Part shown: positions 15,519-21,974 of the stretch, in pieces
How positions within the stretch are numbered: the first letter of the stretch is position 1
How the letters are laid out: each line of letters begins with the position of its first letter
Made by a program: the position numbers and the translations under genes
The notes under the pieces: model-generated
Databases searched by the model: none
The model's input: only the letters and a program-made list of their open reading frames with translations
Told to the model about the DNA's origin: nothing
Source of the DNA: a virus
Reading direction: 5' to 3' (one strand)
Length of the DNA: 29,790 nt
Virus record (IMG/VR): IMGVR_UViG_3300038441_000199
Span: 1-29,790 of that record

Positions 15519-16122
15519 CTACCCCCTAGCTTCTTGAAAACGTCCATGATGCCGCTGCTCTCTTTGCGAAGATGCGGGGTGAAGCGGTCCATTTCCTGCT
15601 TGCCGCCTAGAGCGCGATGAACCATGTAGGCCAGCAAGCCAAAGCCACTCTCAAGGCGCAGTCCGAGGTTGAACCCGCCGCGCAGGTCGCGGTAGTTCTG
15701 CCACTGCATTGCCTCTTGATAGCTCATTCGAAGCTTCGCCTCCGCGATGGTCCTGCCTCCCACCCCGGCGAGTACCAGCTCATGCCAGAACTCGTCAGGT
15801 GGGGTCAGGCTTTTGGGGTTTGCACCTTGGAGATGGCGACCATCAGTTCCGTAGCGAGCCCAGGATGAAGCTGGTATGCATCCTTGTAGGTCATCGGCTC
15901 GTCGCCTTCGCCCAATACGATGCACGCGGCAATCATGGCTGCGGTCTTGCTTCGCTCCTTGTCCATGGGATCGATATAGATGCGCTCCACGTCCCCAAAC
16001 GGAAGTTGGCGCACATGCACATCGAACTCCAGGGTTTCGCCGCCATGCTCCCATTTCACCGGAACCTTGACGAGTTCTGAGGAAACGAAGCCGCCCTTGC
16101 CCTTCAGTTCGGAAAGTTTCAT
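15515..16122 (-). CDS. Tail assembly chaperone GT fusion made by -1 frameshift
   Basis: The long product is read from ATG 16122 through codon 104 of the G-type protein. It then shifts -1 at CCCAAAA (15817-15811) into a frame that begins SLTPPDEFWHELVLAG and ends at TGA 15517-15515, giving about 202 residues in all. The downstream part contains AKLRMSYQEAMQWQNYRDL, resembling the lambda T domain, where conserved M and W residues sit in an EYxxWxxY-like helix. In lambda-type phages G and GT coat the tape measure and recruit tail tube subunits. No in-frame start is needed for the downstream part. The two products are inferred from sequence; the shift has not been shown here. Confidence 0.8.
15805..16122 (-). 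CDS. Tail assembly chaperone, G-type short form (105 aa)
   Basis: This is the unshifted product, a cytoplasmic chaperone that binds the tape measure during tail assembly and is absent from mature virions in lambda. It begins MKLSELKGKGGFVSSELVKVPV, has a beta-rich core (LEFDVHVRQLPFGDVERIY) and a helical end (ERSKTAAMIAACIVLGEGDEPMTYKDA, in parts), as in phage tail assembly chaperone families. The stop lies four bases after the slippery site. ATG 16122 overlaps the major tail protein stop as ATGA. Confidence 0.85.
   Translation of the reverse strand: MKLSELKGKGGFVSSELVKVPVKWEHGGETLEFDVHVRQLPFGDVERIYIDPMDKERSKTAAMIAACIVLGEGDEPMTYKDAYQLHPGLATELMVAISKVQTPKA
15811..15817 (-). promoter_or_regulatory. 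Programmed -1 frameshift heptamer CCCAAAA
   Basis: On the minus strand the zero frame reads ACC CCA AAA GCC TGA. The heptamer C-CCA-AAA has the X-XXY-YYZ form, and slipping back one base gives CCC AAA AGC CTG, which opens a 98-residue downstream frame. The zero-frame stop sits two codons later. The position, at the end of the G-type gene and before the T-like frame, is where lambda-like phages place this signal. Confidence 0.8.
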
Positions 16123-16586
16123 GCCTTCGGAACCAGTACCGGATCACCGGAAATCTGAATGCCGATGGTCGAAGCAACCACCGAATTTTGAGCGAAGGTG
16201 AACGGATAGGAGGAGATGAAGCCCTCGAACAGAATCCACGAACGGGTATTCGGCGCCACGAACTCACCAGCGGAGTTGATCGTCGGATTGGCCGTGCCAT
16301 CGCTCCAGCCCACCGCCCACTTCAGGGAAGTGCCGGCGACCTTCAACTGGTGCAGCCGCACATGGCTGTCGGCCTGCGGGTCCACGTTGATACCGAAAGT
16401 CGCGGCGCCGGGGGTGGCGAGGCCGGAGACATAGGTGCGGGCCGAATCGGAAAGACAGGTCGTCTCGATCTGGTCCAGAGTGGAGTCGATGCCGTCGATG
16501 CTAGTGACGCATTCGACTTCAATCAGGCTGTTGTCAGCCGGGTCAACGGCAAACAGGTCAGTCCCTTGGGTTTTTACTGCGGTCAT
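16119..16586 (-). CDS. Major tail (tube) protein (155 aa)
   Basis: This is the subunit that stacks into the tail tube. The sequence starts MTAVKTQGTDLFAVDPADNS and includes ECVTSIDGIDSTLDQIETTCLSD, as in lambda gpV-like tail tube proteins. A beta-rich core continues with KWAVGWSDGTANP and SWILFEGFISSYPF. AAGAGGT lies about 8 bases upstream of ATG 16586, and a 27-base gap separates it from the preceding gene. A strong independent ribosome-binding site fits a protein needed in many copies. Position before the G/GT pair is canonical. Confidence 0.88.
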   Translation of the reverse strand: MTAVKTQGTDLFAVDPADNSLIEVECVTSIDGIDSTLDQIETTCLSDSARTYVSGLATPGAATFGINVDPQADSHVRLHQLKVAGTSLKWAVGWSDGTANPTINSAGEFVAPNTRSWILFEGFISSYPFTFAQNSVVASTIGIQISGDPVLVPKA

Positions 16587-16613
16587 GGCGTGTACCTCTT
16601 TACGGTGGGTGAA

Positions 16614-16979
16614 TCAACGTGACGTGTGGAAGTCCACGTCCAGACTGTAACGGAAATTCTTGGTTATTGGGTCGCGGGGGCCTTCCCTGAGTGAGGTGAC
16701 ATAGGCGTCCCCCTCCAAGGCTACGCGAATCGCTGAAGCTGCATTCCTGACGCTGCTGAGGGTGTCGCCGTATACGTCGATCTGGGCCGTGTAGGCGTCC
16801 ATGTCTGACCGGCTGCCGAGGTAATTCTCAGGGATGCCGATAGGCGTCTGGAACACCGCATACGGCTTGGCAACCGTATCTGGGGCCTCCCCATGGGGAT
16901 AGACCCGCAGCGGGGTAGCGCCTAGCAAGGCTTTGACCGGGGCGGATGCGAACAGCAGGGAGAAGACCGGAGGAAACAT
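16614..16979 (-). CDS. DUF3168-type tail completion protein (121 aa)
   Basis: The protein begins with FSLLFASAPVKALLGATPLRVYPHGEAPD. It continues with PYAVFQTPIGIPENYLGSRSDMD and YTAQIDVYGDTLSSVRNAASAIRVAL, all typical of DUF3168 proteins. These form the ring that ends the tail at the head-proximal side, equivalent to lambda gpU or SPP1 gp17. ATG 16979 overlaps the previous TAA (TAATG). Location between gp10-like and major tail genes agrees. Confidence 0.85.
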   Translation of the reverse strand: MFPPVFSLLFASAPVKALLGATPLRVYPHGEAPDTVAKPYAVFQTPIGIPENYLGSRSDMDAYTAQIDVYGDTLSSVRNAASAIRVALEGDAYVTSLREGPRDPITKNFRYSLDVDFHTSR

Positions 16980-17473
16980 TAGATCACCTGCCCTTTCTTG
17001 GATGCCCGCTTGATGGCTCGATCAATGGCCTTTTCGTATTCTTTAACGAACACGTCCGTAGCGGCTTGGACGTTCTCCGAAAGGGCGCGGCGGAAAAAGG
17101 GCTGCGCCGGGGTTTTCTCGGTGCCAAATTCCAGGTGGCGAAAATGCCGGGTGTCGCCGCCCGGCAGCCCGCTTAACTGCTCGCTGGTCTTGTTACCGCC
17201 CGCCCCGCCCATCACGCCGACCCGGAACCCCAAGTCCCCGGTCCGCTTGTTCAGTTTGGAGTTCCAGCGTTCCACGATGTTAGCCGCAATGTCCGCCCGG
17301 GTTTGGGGGTCGTCAATCTGCTGGGCATTGGCCTTGGCCGCGTCCCGAACCAGTTGGGCCGCCTTGCGGAGCGCAGACCGCCCGCCCTTCTTCTTGGTTT
17401 CGTATTTCAGGTTCTCCAACTTCCCCAGAAGGGAGTCCAGCCCCTGAATCTGGAATGTGACTTTATCTACCAT
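16979..17473 (-). CDS. HK97 gp10-like head-tail joining protein (164 aa)
   Basis: I chose ATG 17473 because GGAGG lies four bases upstream; longer in-frame starts (17491, 17503) would sit within the preceding gene. It reads VTFQIQGLDSLLGKLENL at the N-terminus, RKAAQLVRDAAKANAQ, then HFRHLEFGTEKTPAQPFFRRAL. The last is the hallmark HxxFxE-G-T-x-x-x-P-A-Q-P-F-x-R-P-like motif of the HK97 gp10 family. These proteins complete the head-tail junction or tail terminator. The start overlaps the end of the GT8-like gene, so the glycan cassette is translationally linked to morphogenesis genes. Confidence 0.87.
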   Translation of the reverse strand: MVDKVTFQIQGLDSLLGKLENLKYETKKKGGRSALRKAAQLVRDAAKANAQQIDDPQTRADIAANIVERWNSKLNKRTGDLGFRVGVMGGAGGNKTSEQLSGLPGGDTRHFRHLEFGTEKTPAQPFFRRALSENVQAATDVFVKEYEKAIDRAIKRASKKGQVI

Positions 17474-18143
17474 ATAGCCTCCATTCCTCATCGAATGACC
17501 CACCTTGCCAGCCGTCTAGCCACGGACCGCCTAGGGTCATGTGGGCAATGGCTACATTATCCGGCCTCGGAGCCACATCTACCAGCCAGTTGAACCTGGG
17601 CGGCAGTTCGCCAATCTCCGAATCGGCCAGCCAATAGAAGGCATGAAGGTCGCGGCCCGGCCTTTGGTTCACATCCTGAAGGCTAAGGCGCCGGTTAGCG
17701 GGATGGTCGCAGTTCCACAGGACCACACTGGACCAGTTCTTACGGGGGTAACTGGTCTGCGGCTGCCCGTCCATCTTGACCCCGCCGCCCTTCTGGTCAT
17801 GCTTGACCACCATCACGGCGAACTTGGGATCAGCAAGGGCGAACAGTTCTTCGACGGGCCGCATGAAGATCACGTCACAGTCGGTGAACAAAGCCCATCC
17901 GGCCTGTGCCAGATGCGGGACTAGGAACCGGCTGGCGTGGAAGTCGGTTGAGGCAGGGGCATTGCTGGCAAGGTCATATACCCCACCTCGCCTATCCTCA
18001 ATTCGCCGCAGGAGGCCGCAGGAGGCCAGCCGCTCCGCATCCAGTGGGGTAACTAGGGCCGTCGGCGAAACTCTGGCCAGAGACGCCGCAGCGGCCCTGT
18101 ACGCGGCATCCTCGCGGGCGTCATAGCCAAGGTAGACCCTCAT
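17463..18143 (-). CDS. GT8-like (GT-A fold) glycosyltransferase with DxD motif (226 aa)
   Basis: This probably transfers a sugar from a nucleotide-sugar donor. The N-terminus MRVYLGYDAREDAAYRAAAAS is a beta strand then helix. The key motif is FTDCDVIFMRPVEELF with D88-C89-D90, the metal-binding DxD of GT-A enzymes. It is preceded by FHASRFLVPHLAQAG, and followed by KNWSSVVLWNC (the usual acceptor-side NSS/NSG-like segment), DLHAFYWLADSEIGELP and a C-terminal IAHMTLGGPWL resembling the H-x-x-G-x-K/P-W motif. ATG 18143 overlaps the methyltransferase stop as ATGA. It is the last gene of the six-gene cassette; donor and acceptor are unknown. Confidence 0.78.
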   Translation of the reverse strand: MRVYLGYDAREDAAYRAAAASLARVSPTALVTPLDAERLASCGLLRRIEDRRGGVYDLASNAPASTDFHASRFLVPHLAQAGWALFTDCDVIFMRPVEELFALADPKFAVMVVKHDQKGGGVKMDGQPQTSYPRKNWSSVVLWNCDHPANRRLSLQDVNQRPGRDLHAFYWLADSEIGELPPRFNWLVDVAPRPDNVAIAHMTLGGPWLDGWQGGSFDEEWRLYGR

Positions 18144-18658
18144 GGCAAGCATACCCCGAATAGCGTTGTCTCGGTCTGCTGGCGCAACTGGACAGAGGCG
18201 AAGTATTGGCCCAGCTTGCCCTGCCACTTCTCGGCTGGCCACTGGATCAGGTGGGCATTCCGGCCATCAGGAAGGCTCTTCCCAGCCGGGCCGGTATGGA
18301 TCGTGACGGCCAGCAGTAGGCGGGTCTTGGCTAGCAGGCTTTTCAAAACATCATCCAGGCACTTCGGCTCGATATGCTCCAGCACATCGATACAGCAAAC
18401 CATGTCGAATGTGCCATGCGGCAGGACCGAATAGCGCCAGACCGCTGGGTCATATTGGGCAAACTTGCGCGCCTTAACCAATGGGCCTAGGGCTTGCTTC
18501 AAAGCCCCTTTGCCAGCCCCATAATCCAAGATGCTGCGCGGGTCATGCTCGATGATTAGCTCGGCCACCAGCGGCGCGAACTTCTTGGACGCCGCGCCGT
18601 AGCGGGCATTCCGGTGAAGTTCCTTCTGCTGGCGCAGGTAGCGGGGCGTAATCAGCAT
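18140..18658 (-). CDS. Class I SAM-dependent methyltransferase (172 aa)
   Basis: The SAM-binding motif I is ILDYGAGKGALKQAL (residues 43-57), with the acidic end of strand 2 at YD (69-70) and a strand 4 motif DMVCCIDVLEHIEP (85-98), a pattern shared with small O- or N-methyltransferases of the UbiE/Methyltransf_11 type. The sequence is short and has no target-recognition domain of DNA methyltransferases, no DPPY and no PC motif. DNA methylation is therefore unlikely. Between glycosyltransferase-like genes it most plausibly methylates a sugar hydroxyl. ATG 18658 overlaps the preceding stop by 7 bases. Confidence 0.8.
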   Translation of the reverse strand: MLITPRYLRQQKELHRNARYGAASKKFAPLVAELIIEHDPRSILDYGAGKGALKQALGPLVKARKFAQYDPAVWRYSVLPHGTFDMVCCIDVLEHIEPKCLDDVLKSLLAKTRLLLAVTIHTGPAGKSLPDGRNAHLIQWPAEKWQGKLGQYFASVQLRQQTETTLFGVCLP

Positions 18659-19329
18659 CCCAGTAGCCTCGCGTATTCGGCCATCTGAGCCTTGCGGGCG
18701 CCCTTGAAGTCCCAGATAGGTGCGCGCATGCGGATCGATTGGCGGCCTAGTTTGGCGCTCTCGAACCGGCCGGCAAGCGGCAGCATGCGGACGTTCACGC
18801 CATGGACAATGCGGGTGGAATCCTCGTTAGGCACTACCCCCATGACTTGGACCAAGGCGTCTATGTCGGCTCCCCAAGCCAGCGAATCCTGCGATAGCCC
18901 TTGCGCCGTCTCTACAAACCGGGACCATAGGGCATTGAGGTGGGCGGATGGGGTAAAGCCGATCACGCTGTTCACAATGGGCTTCGGCTTCAGCCGGGTC
19001 AGAATTGTCAGGTCCGGGCCGTTCATGAAATCAATTCGGTCGGCAATCAAGGTATCGGGGCTGACCATGATGGCAGGCTTTTCGGAAGCGGCAACGGCGG
19101 CGGCCTGCGCCTTGAGTAGCCACATCATCAGGCCCTCTTTGGCATCGCCTACCCTCAGCCATGGGGATTCCATGATGGTGGACTCGTCGGTGACGACTTG
19201 CACCGTATACCCATGCTTCGCAGCACTGCGCCTCAGCAACTCAATGGCATTACGCCAGTCGAACCCGCGCTGGTTCTGCTTCGGCTTATCCGGCAGGTTG
19301 CAATCCGCATAAAAGGTGATGAGGTTCAA
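18652..19329 (-). CDS. GT-A-like protein with SPD in place of DxD (225 aa)
   Basis: The start is inferred as TTG 19329, overlapping the preceding TGA as TTGA with AGGAAGG six bases upstream. An ATG at 19404 would run through the previous gene. The N-terminal LNLITFYADCNLPDKP is followed by VQVVTDES, GDAKEGLMMWLLKAQAAAV and PAIMVSPDTLIADRIDF. SPD at residues 90-92 sits where GT-A enzymes carry DxD. Later VNSVIGFTPSAHLNALW and LAWGADIDALVQVM mirror the NsGv and wgaDQ segments of GT8-like enzymes, and the end has APIWDFKGARKAQM. A divergent or metal-independent glycosyltransferase, or a non-catalytic partner, is possible. Confidence 0.6.
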   Translation of the reverse strand: MNLITFYADCNLPDKPKQNQRGFDWRNAIELLRRSAAKHGYTVQVVTDESTIMESPWLRVGDAKEGLMMWLLKAQAAAVAASEKPAIMVSPDTLIADRIDFMNGPDLTILTRLKPKPIVNSVIGFTPSAHLNALWSRFVETAQGLSQDSLAWGADIDALVQVMGVVPNEDSTRIVHGVNVRMLPLAGRFESAKLGRQSIRMRAPIWDFKGARKAQMAEYARLLGC

Positions 19330-20138
19330 ACTAGCCCTTCCTCTTTCAAATGCGCCATGAAGTCCCCTGATGCCATCTCGGATAGCGTCCATTGCCAGTG
19401 GCAAATGTCAGCGAGCGCGGAAATTCTGGCCTCGGGACTGAGCGGAGCCACAGTTTCAAGATCCGTTAGGTCATGGGGATAATACACCCTACCGGGGCCG
19501 GCTTCCGCAAAGACAGGGATGCCTTCCACAATGCAGTCGGCCCCGATATTCCCGGTCAGGCAGACCACGGCCCAGGCGTCCCGTATAGCCCCCCACGTTG
19601 AGCCATGCCCAGACCTAGGCAGCCCATGGATAGGTTCGTTCTTGGGCTTCTCGCGGACAAGAATAGGGCGCTCCGTCAGGGCGCGGATGCGCTCGAAGGT
19701 TTCCCGTTCCCACTGACCATAGGCGAGCCCCTGCCGCGTCGCCTGCTTTGGCCCCATGCCGCAGAGTAGGACGTAATCACCTCGATTGATGACCGGCGCC
19801 TGATCGATGCCAAGCCGATGCCATCGCTTGGGGCTGTGCGGTCGCAGGGTCAGATGCTTGTCGGGCTGCTGTGCGTCCACCGATACCCGGATATAGCCCT
19901 TCACGTATTCCGAGAAGTATCCTTTATCCCCGACCAGCCTACGGGCATTCGGATACAGGTCGAAAACCGGCTTTGCCGGTCCTAGGCCATAGAGCCAAAC
20001 GATGTCCGCCATCTCCTGCCGTGCGCCCTCAACGGTCCTGAGTTCGCAGGGGATCGCATGGCGCTTGCAGCCCTCTAGGAAGGCTTCCGCCATCCTGCGA
20101 ATCCGCATCGGGCCGTGGTAGTAGGCTAAAGCACGCAC
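19326..20138 (-). CDS. GT-B-like glycosyltransferase, paralogue 2 (270 aa)
   Basis: GTG 20138 is preceded by GGGGAGG at a 7-base distance and overlaps the previous gene by 13 bases. The N-terminal half is an alpha/beta domain (MADIVWLYGLGPAKPVFD). The C-terminal half has ILVREKPKN and VVCLTGNIGADCIVEGIPVF (residues 191-210). The latter resembles the sugar-nucleotide-binding segment in capsule and lipopolysaccharide GT-B enzymes, with the form vvTxxSgxxxdAixxGIPV. The C-terminus WQWTLSEMASGDF is shared with the upstream neighbour. I infer a glycosyltransferase or related sugar-binding protein; the donor is unknown. Confidence 0.6.
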   Translation of the reverse strand: MRALAYYHGPMRIRRMAEAFLEGCKRHAIPCELRTVEGARQEMADIVWLYGLGPAKPVFDLYPNARRLVGDKGYFSEYVKGYIRVSVDAQQPDKHLTLRPHSPKRWHRLGIDQAPVINRGDYVLLCGMGPKQATRQGLAYGQWERETFERIRALTERPILVREKPKNEPIHGLPRSGHGSTWGAIRDAWAVVCLTGNIGADCIVEGIPVFAEAGPGRVYYPHDLTDLETVAPLSPEARISALADICHWQWTLSEMASGDFMAHLKEEGLV

Positions 20139-20812
20139 CGGAATGCCTCCCCGCTGGCTATTTCGGCATGGGTGAACTGAGCCCAGGCCAGCCGCTGGAA
20201 CATAGCCAGCCGGCCGGAATCAGTGTTGTCTTGCTCCGCGCACCAGTCTGGCATATGGGAATCGACAGGGATGCCCCAAGCCAGCGCCTTGACAGCCGCC
20301 CCGCTGCCCCAGGTCACAACCCTACCTGCCTGAGCCAAGTCTTCCTCTAGCGGCTTGCAGGGGCCTTTGCCGGGATGCTTTCGGATACGGGTGCAGCCCG
20401 GGGGCGTCCAGCCGCTAGGCATGGCGATGGCTCTAGGGCCAATGCCACGCTGCGGCAGGCCGATGACTTCAGGGCCATTGCGCCATGGCTCTAAAGTCAC
20501 ACCGAGAGAATCCCACCGATCTGGGCCACCGGGGCGGATGGATGAGGCGCGGTTGTGGAGCGTTGGCCAGAGTGAATACCACCGCTTACCGGCGAACTCA
20601 TTACCCCAAGTCGCATTTTCCGCAATCAGGACCTTTGCCCCTCGGGCTTCAGCCTCTTGAGCGTGGTAAACGTCCCCGCCATATCGGTTCCAGATGACCA
20701 GCACGTCGGCGTTTCGGGGCTCGCTGGCTTTATATCCCAAAGCCTCCAGGCCATCCTTGAACAGCCGGGCCTTGGGCGAATGGAAGTGCCTCAGGATTAT
20801 GCTATACCTCAT
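20126..20812 (-). CDS. GT-B-like glycosyltransferase, paralogue 1 (228 aa)
   Basis: ATG 20812 overlaps the upstream stop by 11 bases. The N-terminal alpha/beta half contains NADVLVIWNRYGGDVYHAQEAEARGAKVLIAENATWGN in parts. The C-terminal half has RVVTWGSGAAVKALAWGIPVD (residues 164-184 region), a classic GT-B loop, helix and strand for phosphate and sugar recognition. It shares with the next gene the order RWxxLG, a GLPQRGIGPR or LLCGMGPK strand-loop, the xGIPV motif and the terminal AEIASGEAF/SEMASGDF. The two are therefore divergent tandem copies. It is shorter than ordinary GT-B enzymes, which are 350 aa or more, so it may be only partly catalytic. Confidence 0.6.
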   Translation of the reverse strand: MRYSIILRHFHSPKARLFKDGLEALGYKASEPRNADVLVIWNRYGGDVYHAQEAEARGAKVLIAENATWGNEFAGKRWYSLWPTLHNRASSIRPGGPDRWDSLGVTLEPWRNGPEVIGLPQRGIGPRAIAMPSGWTPPGCTRIRKHPGKGPCKPLEEDLAQAGRVVTWGSGAAVKALAWGIPVDSHMPDWCAEQDNTDSGRLAMFQRLAWAQFTHAEIASGEAFRCVL

Positions 20813-21293
20813 CGCGGAGGTTCCCCTTCCTGAAACATTCGAGCGTCGAAACCGGGGAGCAATTGATAATAGGCAACTTGGCCATCTTGGCGAACTGCTT
20901 TTTCATCGTTTCGAATTGGACGCGGCTGGTGTTCCGTAGCGTGCCCTTCGTGTGCTTTCCGAAGAAATGGGTTCCATGCAAATCGGCGCCTAGCAGGATG
21001 ATCTTGTCAGGCTTGATCTTCGCCGCAACAGCTAGCCCAAGGCATCCACTGTTCCCGGGTCTGGGCTCCACAATCTCCGCGCCTTCGATCTTCTCGTAGT
21101 GGCAATGGAACTTCGGGCCTGCGTAATCCGGGTTGTGTGCCCTCCACCAGCCCTTGTCATACGACACTAGGGCATCAGCCCATGGGGCCATGTAGATGGC
21201 ATCCGAGACTGCGACGACGTACCCCTTACCTCGGCAGTAGTCCACATCTGCCTGAGTCAGTGACGGGCCGGTGCAGAGCACGAAGGCAATCAT
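20802..21293 (-). CDS. GPSL-motif protein, GT42 sialyltransferase / MptE-like fold (163 aa)
   Basis: The protein opens FVLCTGPSLT (C7-T8-G9-P10-S11-L12), matching the GNGPSL nucleotide-binding loop at the N-terminus of GT42 CMP-sialic-acid transferases and of MptE/DUF115-type proteins. Residues 81-93 NSGCLGLAVAAKI and 99-107 ILLGADLHG mirror the SGxxxxxxAixLGyxxIyLxGiDf block, and INCSPVSTLECF follows near the end, as in this superfold. Length is short for GT42. It is the first cassette gene, linked to the head-tail adaptor stop by ATGA. The family also includes non-sialyl enzymes, so a glycosyltransferase or pyrophosphokinase role is likely but unproven. Confidence 0.62.
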   Translation of the reverse strand: MIAFVLCTGPSLTQADVDYCRGKGYVVAVSDAIYMAPWADALVSYDKGWWRAHNPDYAGPKFHCHYEKIEGAEIVEPRPGNSGCLGLAVAAKIKPDKIILLGADLHGTHFFGKHTKGTLRNTSRVQFETMKKQFAKMAKLPIINCSPVSTLECFRKGNLRDEV

Positions 21294-21631
21294 TCGCCGG
21301 AATCGTTAGGCCCGCTTGCGCAAGCGAAGGTCAGATATTCAAGGTTGCTATCCTTGTCCGCCAGGATGCCCAGGATTTGATAGACCTTGCTGGCATGGAG
21401 CGCCCGCCACGTAGGCAACACATCGGAGCGGTAACGGATCGTCAGCCGAGTATCGACTTGGGACTGAACCGCCTGCGCCGCGATAAACTCGCGCGCAGAT
21501 AGCGGGGCTACCTCAGCCCATACAGTCCCCTGTCCCGTCCACGTAAGCGCTTGCTCACCTGTGGTGGTGTTCTGGACGTAGCTCGGGGATTGCAGCGTCA
21601 CCCGATGGCGAAGAAGTCCGGCGCGGATCAT
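21290..21631 (-). CDS. Head-tail adaptor / stopper (phage H-T join type, 113 aa)
   Basis: I chose ATG 21631 because it overlaps the upstream TGA as ATGA; a longer in-frame start at 21652 lies within that gene. The sequence MIRAGLLRHRVTLQSPS, GEQALTWTGQGTVWAEVAPLSAREFIAAQ, TRLTIRYRSDVLPTWRAL and YQILGILADKDSNLEYLTFAC is textbook for SPP1 gp16 / HK97-type head-tail joining proteins. These close the portal channel after packaging. Confidence 0.9.
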   Translation of the reverse strand: MIRAGLLRHRVTLQSPSYVQNTTTGEQALTWTGQGTVWAEVAPLSAREFIAAQAVQSQVDTRLTIRYRSDVLPTWRALHASKVYQILGILADKDSNLEYLTFACASGPNDSGE

Positions 21632-21972
21632 CTTAGGGTTGGATCGCGCCAAAAAGTGAGCAAAGATATAACTCCCATTGGCAGGTAGTTGTGGGTGAAA
21701 GCCTTGTCAGGGTCGCCGTCTCGATCCTTGAAGAGATACCCGAGTAGCAGCAGTGTCGCAGCCTGAATCTCAAACGGAATGCCGACCGGCACGCCATTGG
21801 AATCAAGAATCGGCTCACCTGACGAATCGGTGAACTCGTCCGCGCCGTTGCGAATGTAGTTGAGGACCGCCCCCGAGGCGGCATGAATCTTGAGCGTCAG
21901 GTCGTTGTCATCGTCCGAATTGTCGATTCGGAGGTGGTCTTTAGCAGCCGCCAATGTCACTAACATGACCAT
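21628..21972 (-). CDS. gp6-like head-tail connector (114 aa)
   Basis: ATG 21972 has GAGG 8 bases upstream; ATG 21966 is also possible. The protein starts MVMLVTLAAAKDHLRIDNSDDDNDLTLKIHAASGAVLNYI in parts. That is the highly conserved N-terminus of gp6/gp15-type DNA-packaging connector proteins, and QAATLLLLGYLFKDRDGD follows. This helical ring binds below the portal. It overlaps the adaptor gene as ATGA and follows the PKDG-motif gene with a 2-base gap. Confidence 0.9.
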   Translation of the reverse strand: MVMLVTLAAAKDHLRIDNSDDDNDLTLKIHAASGAVLNYIRNGADEFTDSSGEPILDSNGVPVGIPFEIQAATLLLLGYLFKDRDGDPDKAFTHNYLPMGVISLLTFWRDPTLR

Positions 21973-21974
21973 GG

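Noticed and set aside
15812-16300. The upstream part of the frame that continues the T-like domain (16300 to 15812)
   Set aside because: It is a shadow of the major tail protein and G chaperone genes, rich in Arg/Ser; only the part after CCCAAAA resembles a real protein, so it is read by frameshift rather than from an own start.
18140-18658. DNA methyltransferase (restriction or self-protection)
   Set aside because: No catalytic DPPY/NPPY or PC motif and no target-recognition domain; its neighbours are glycosyltransferase-like.
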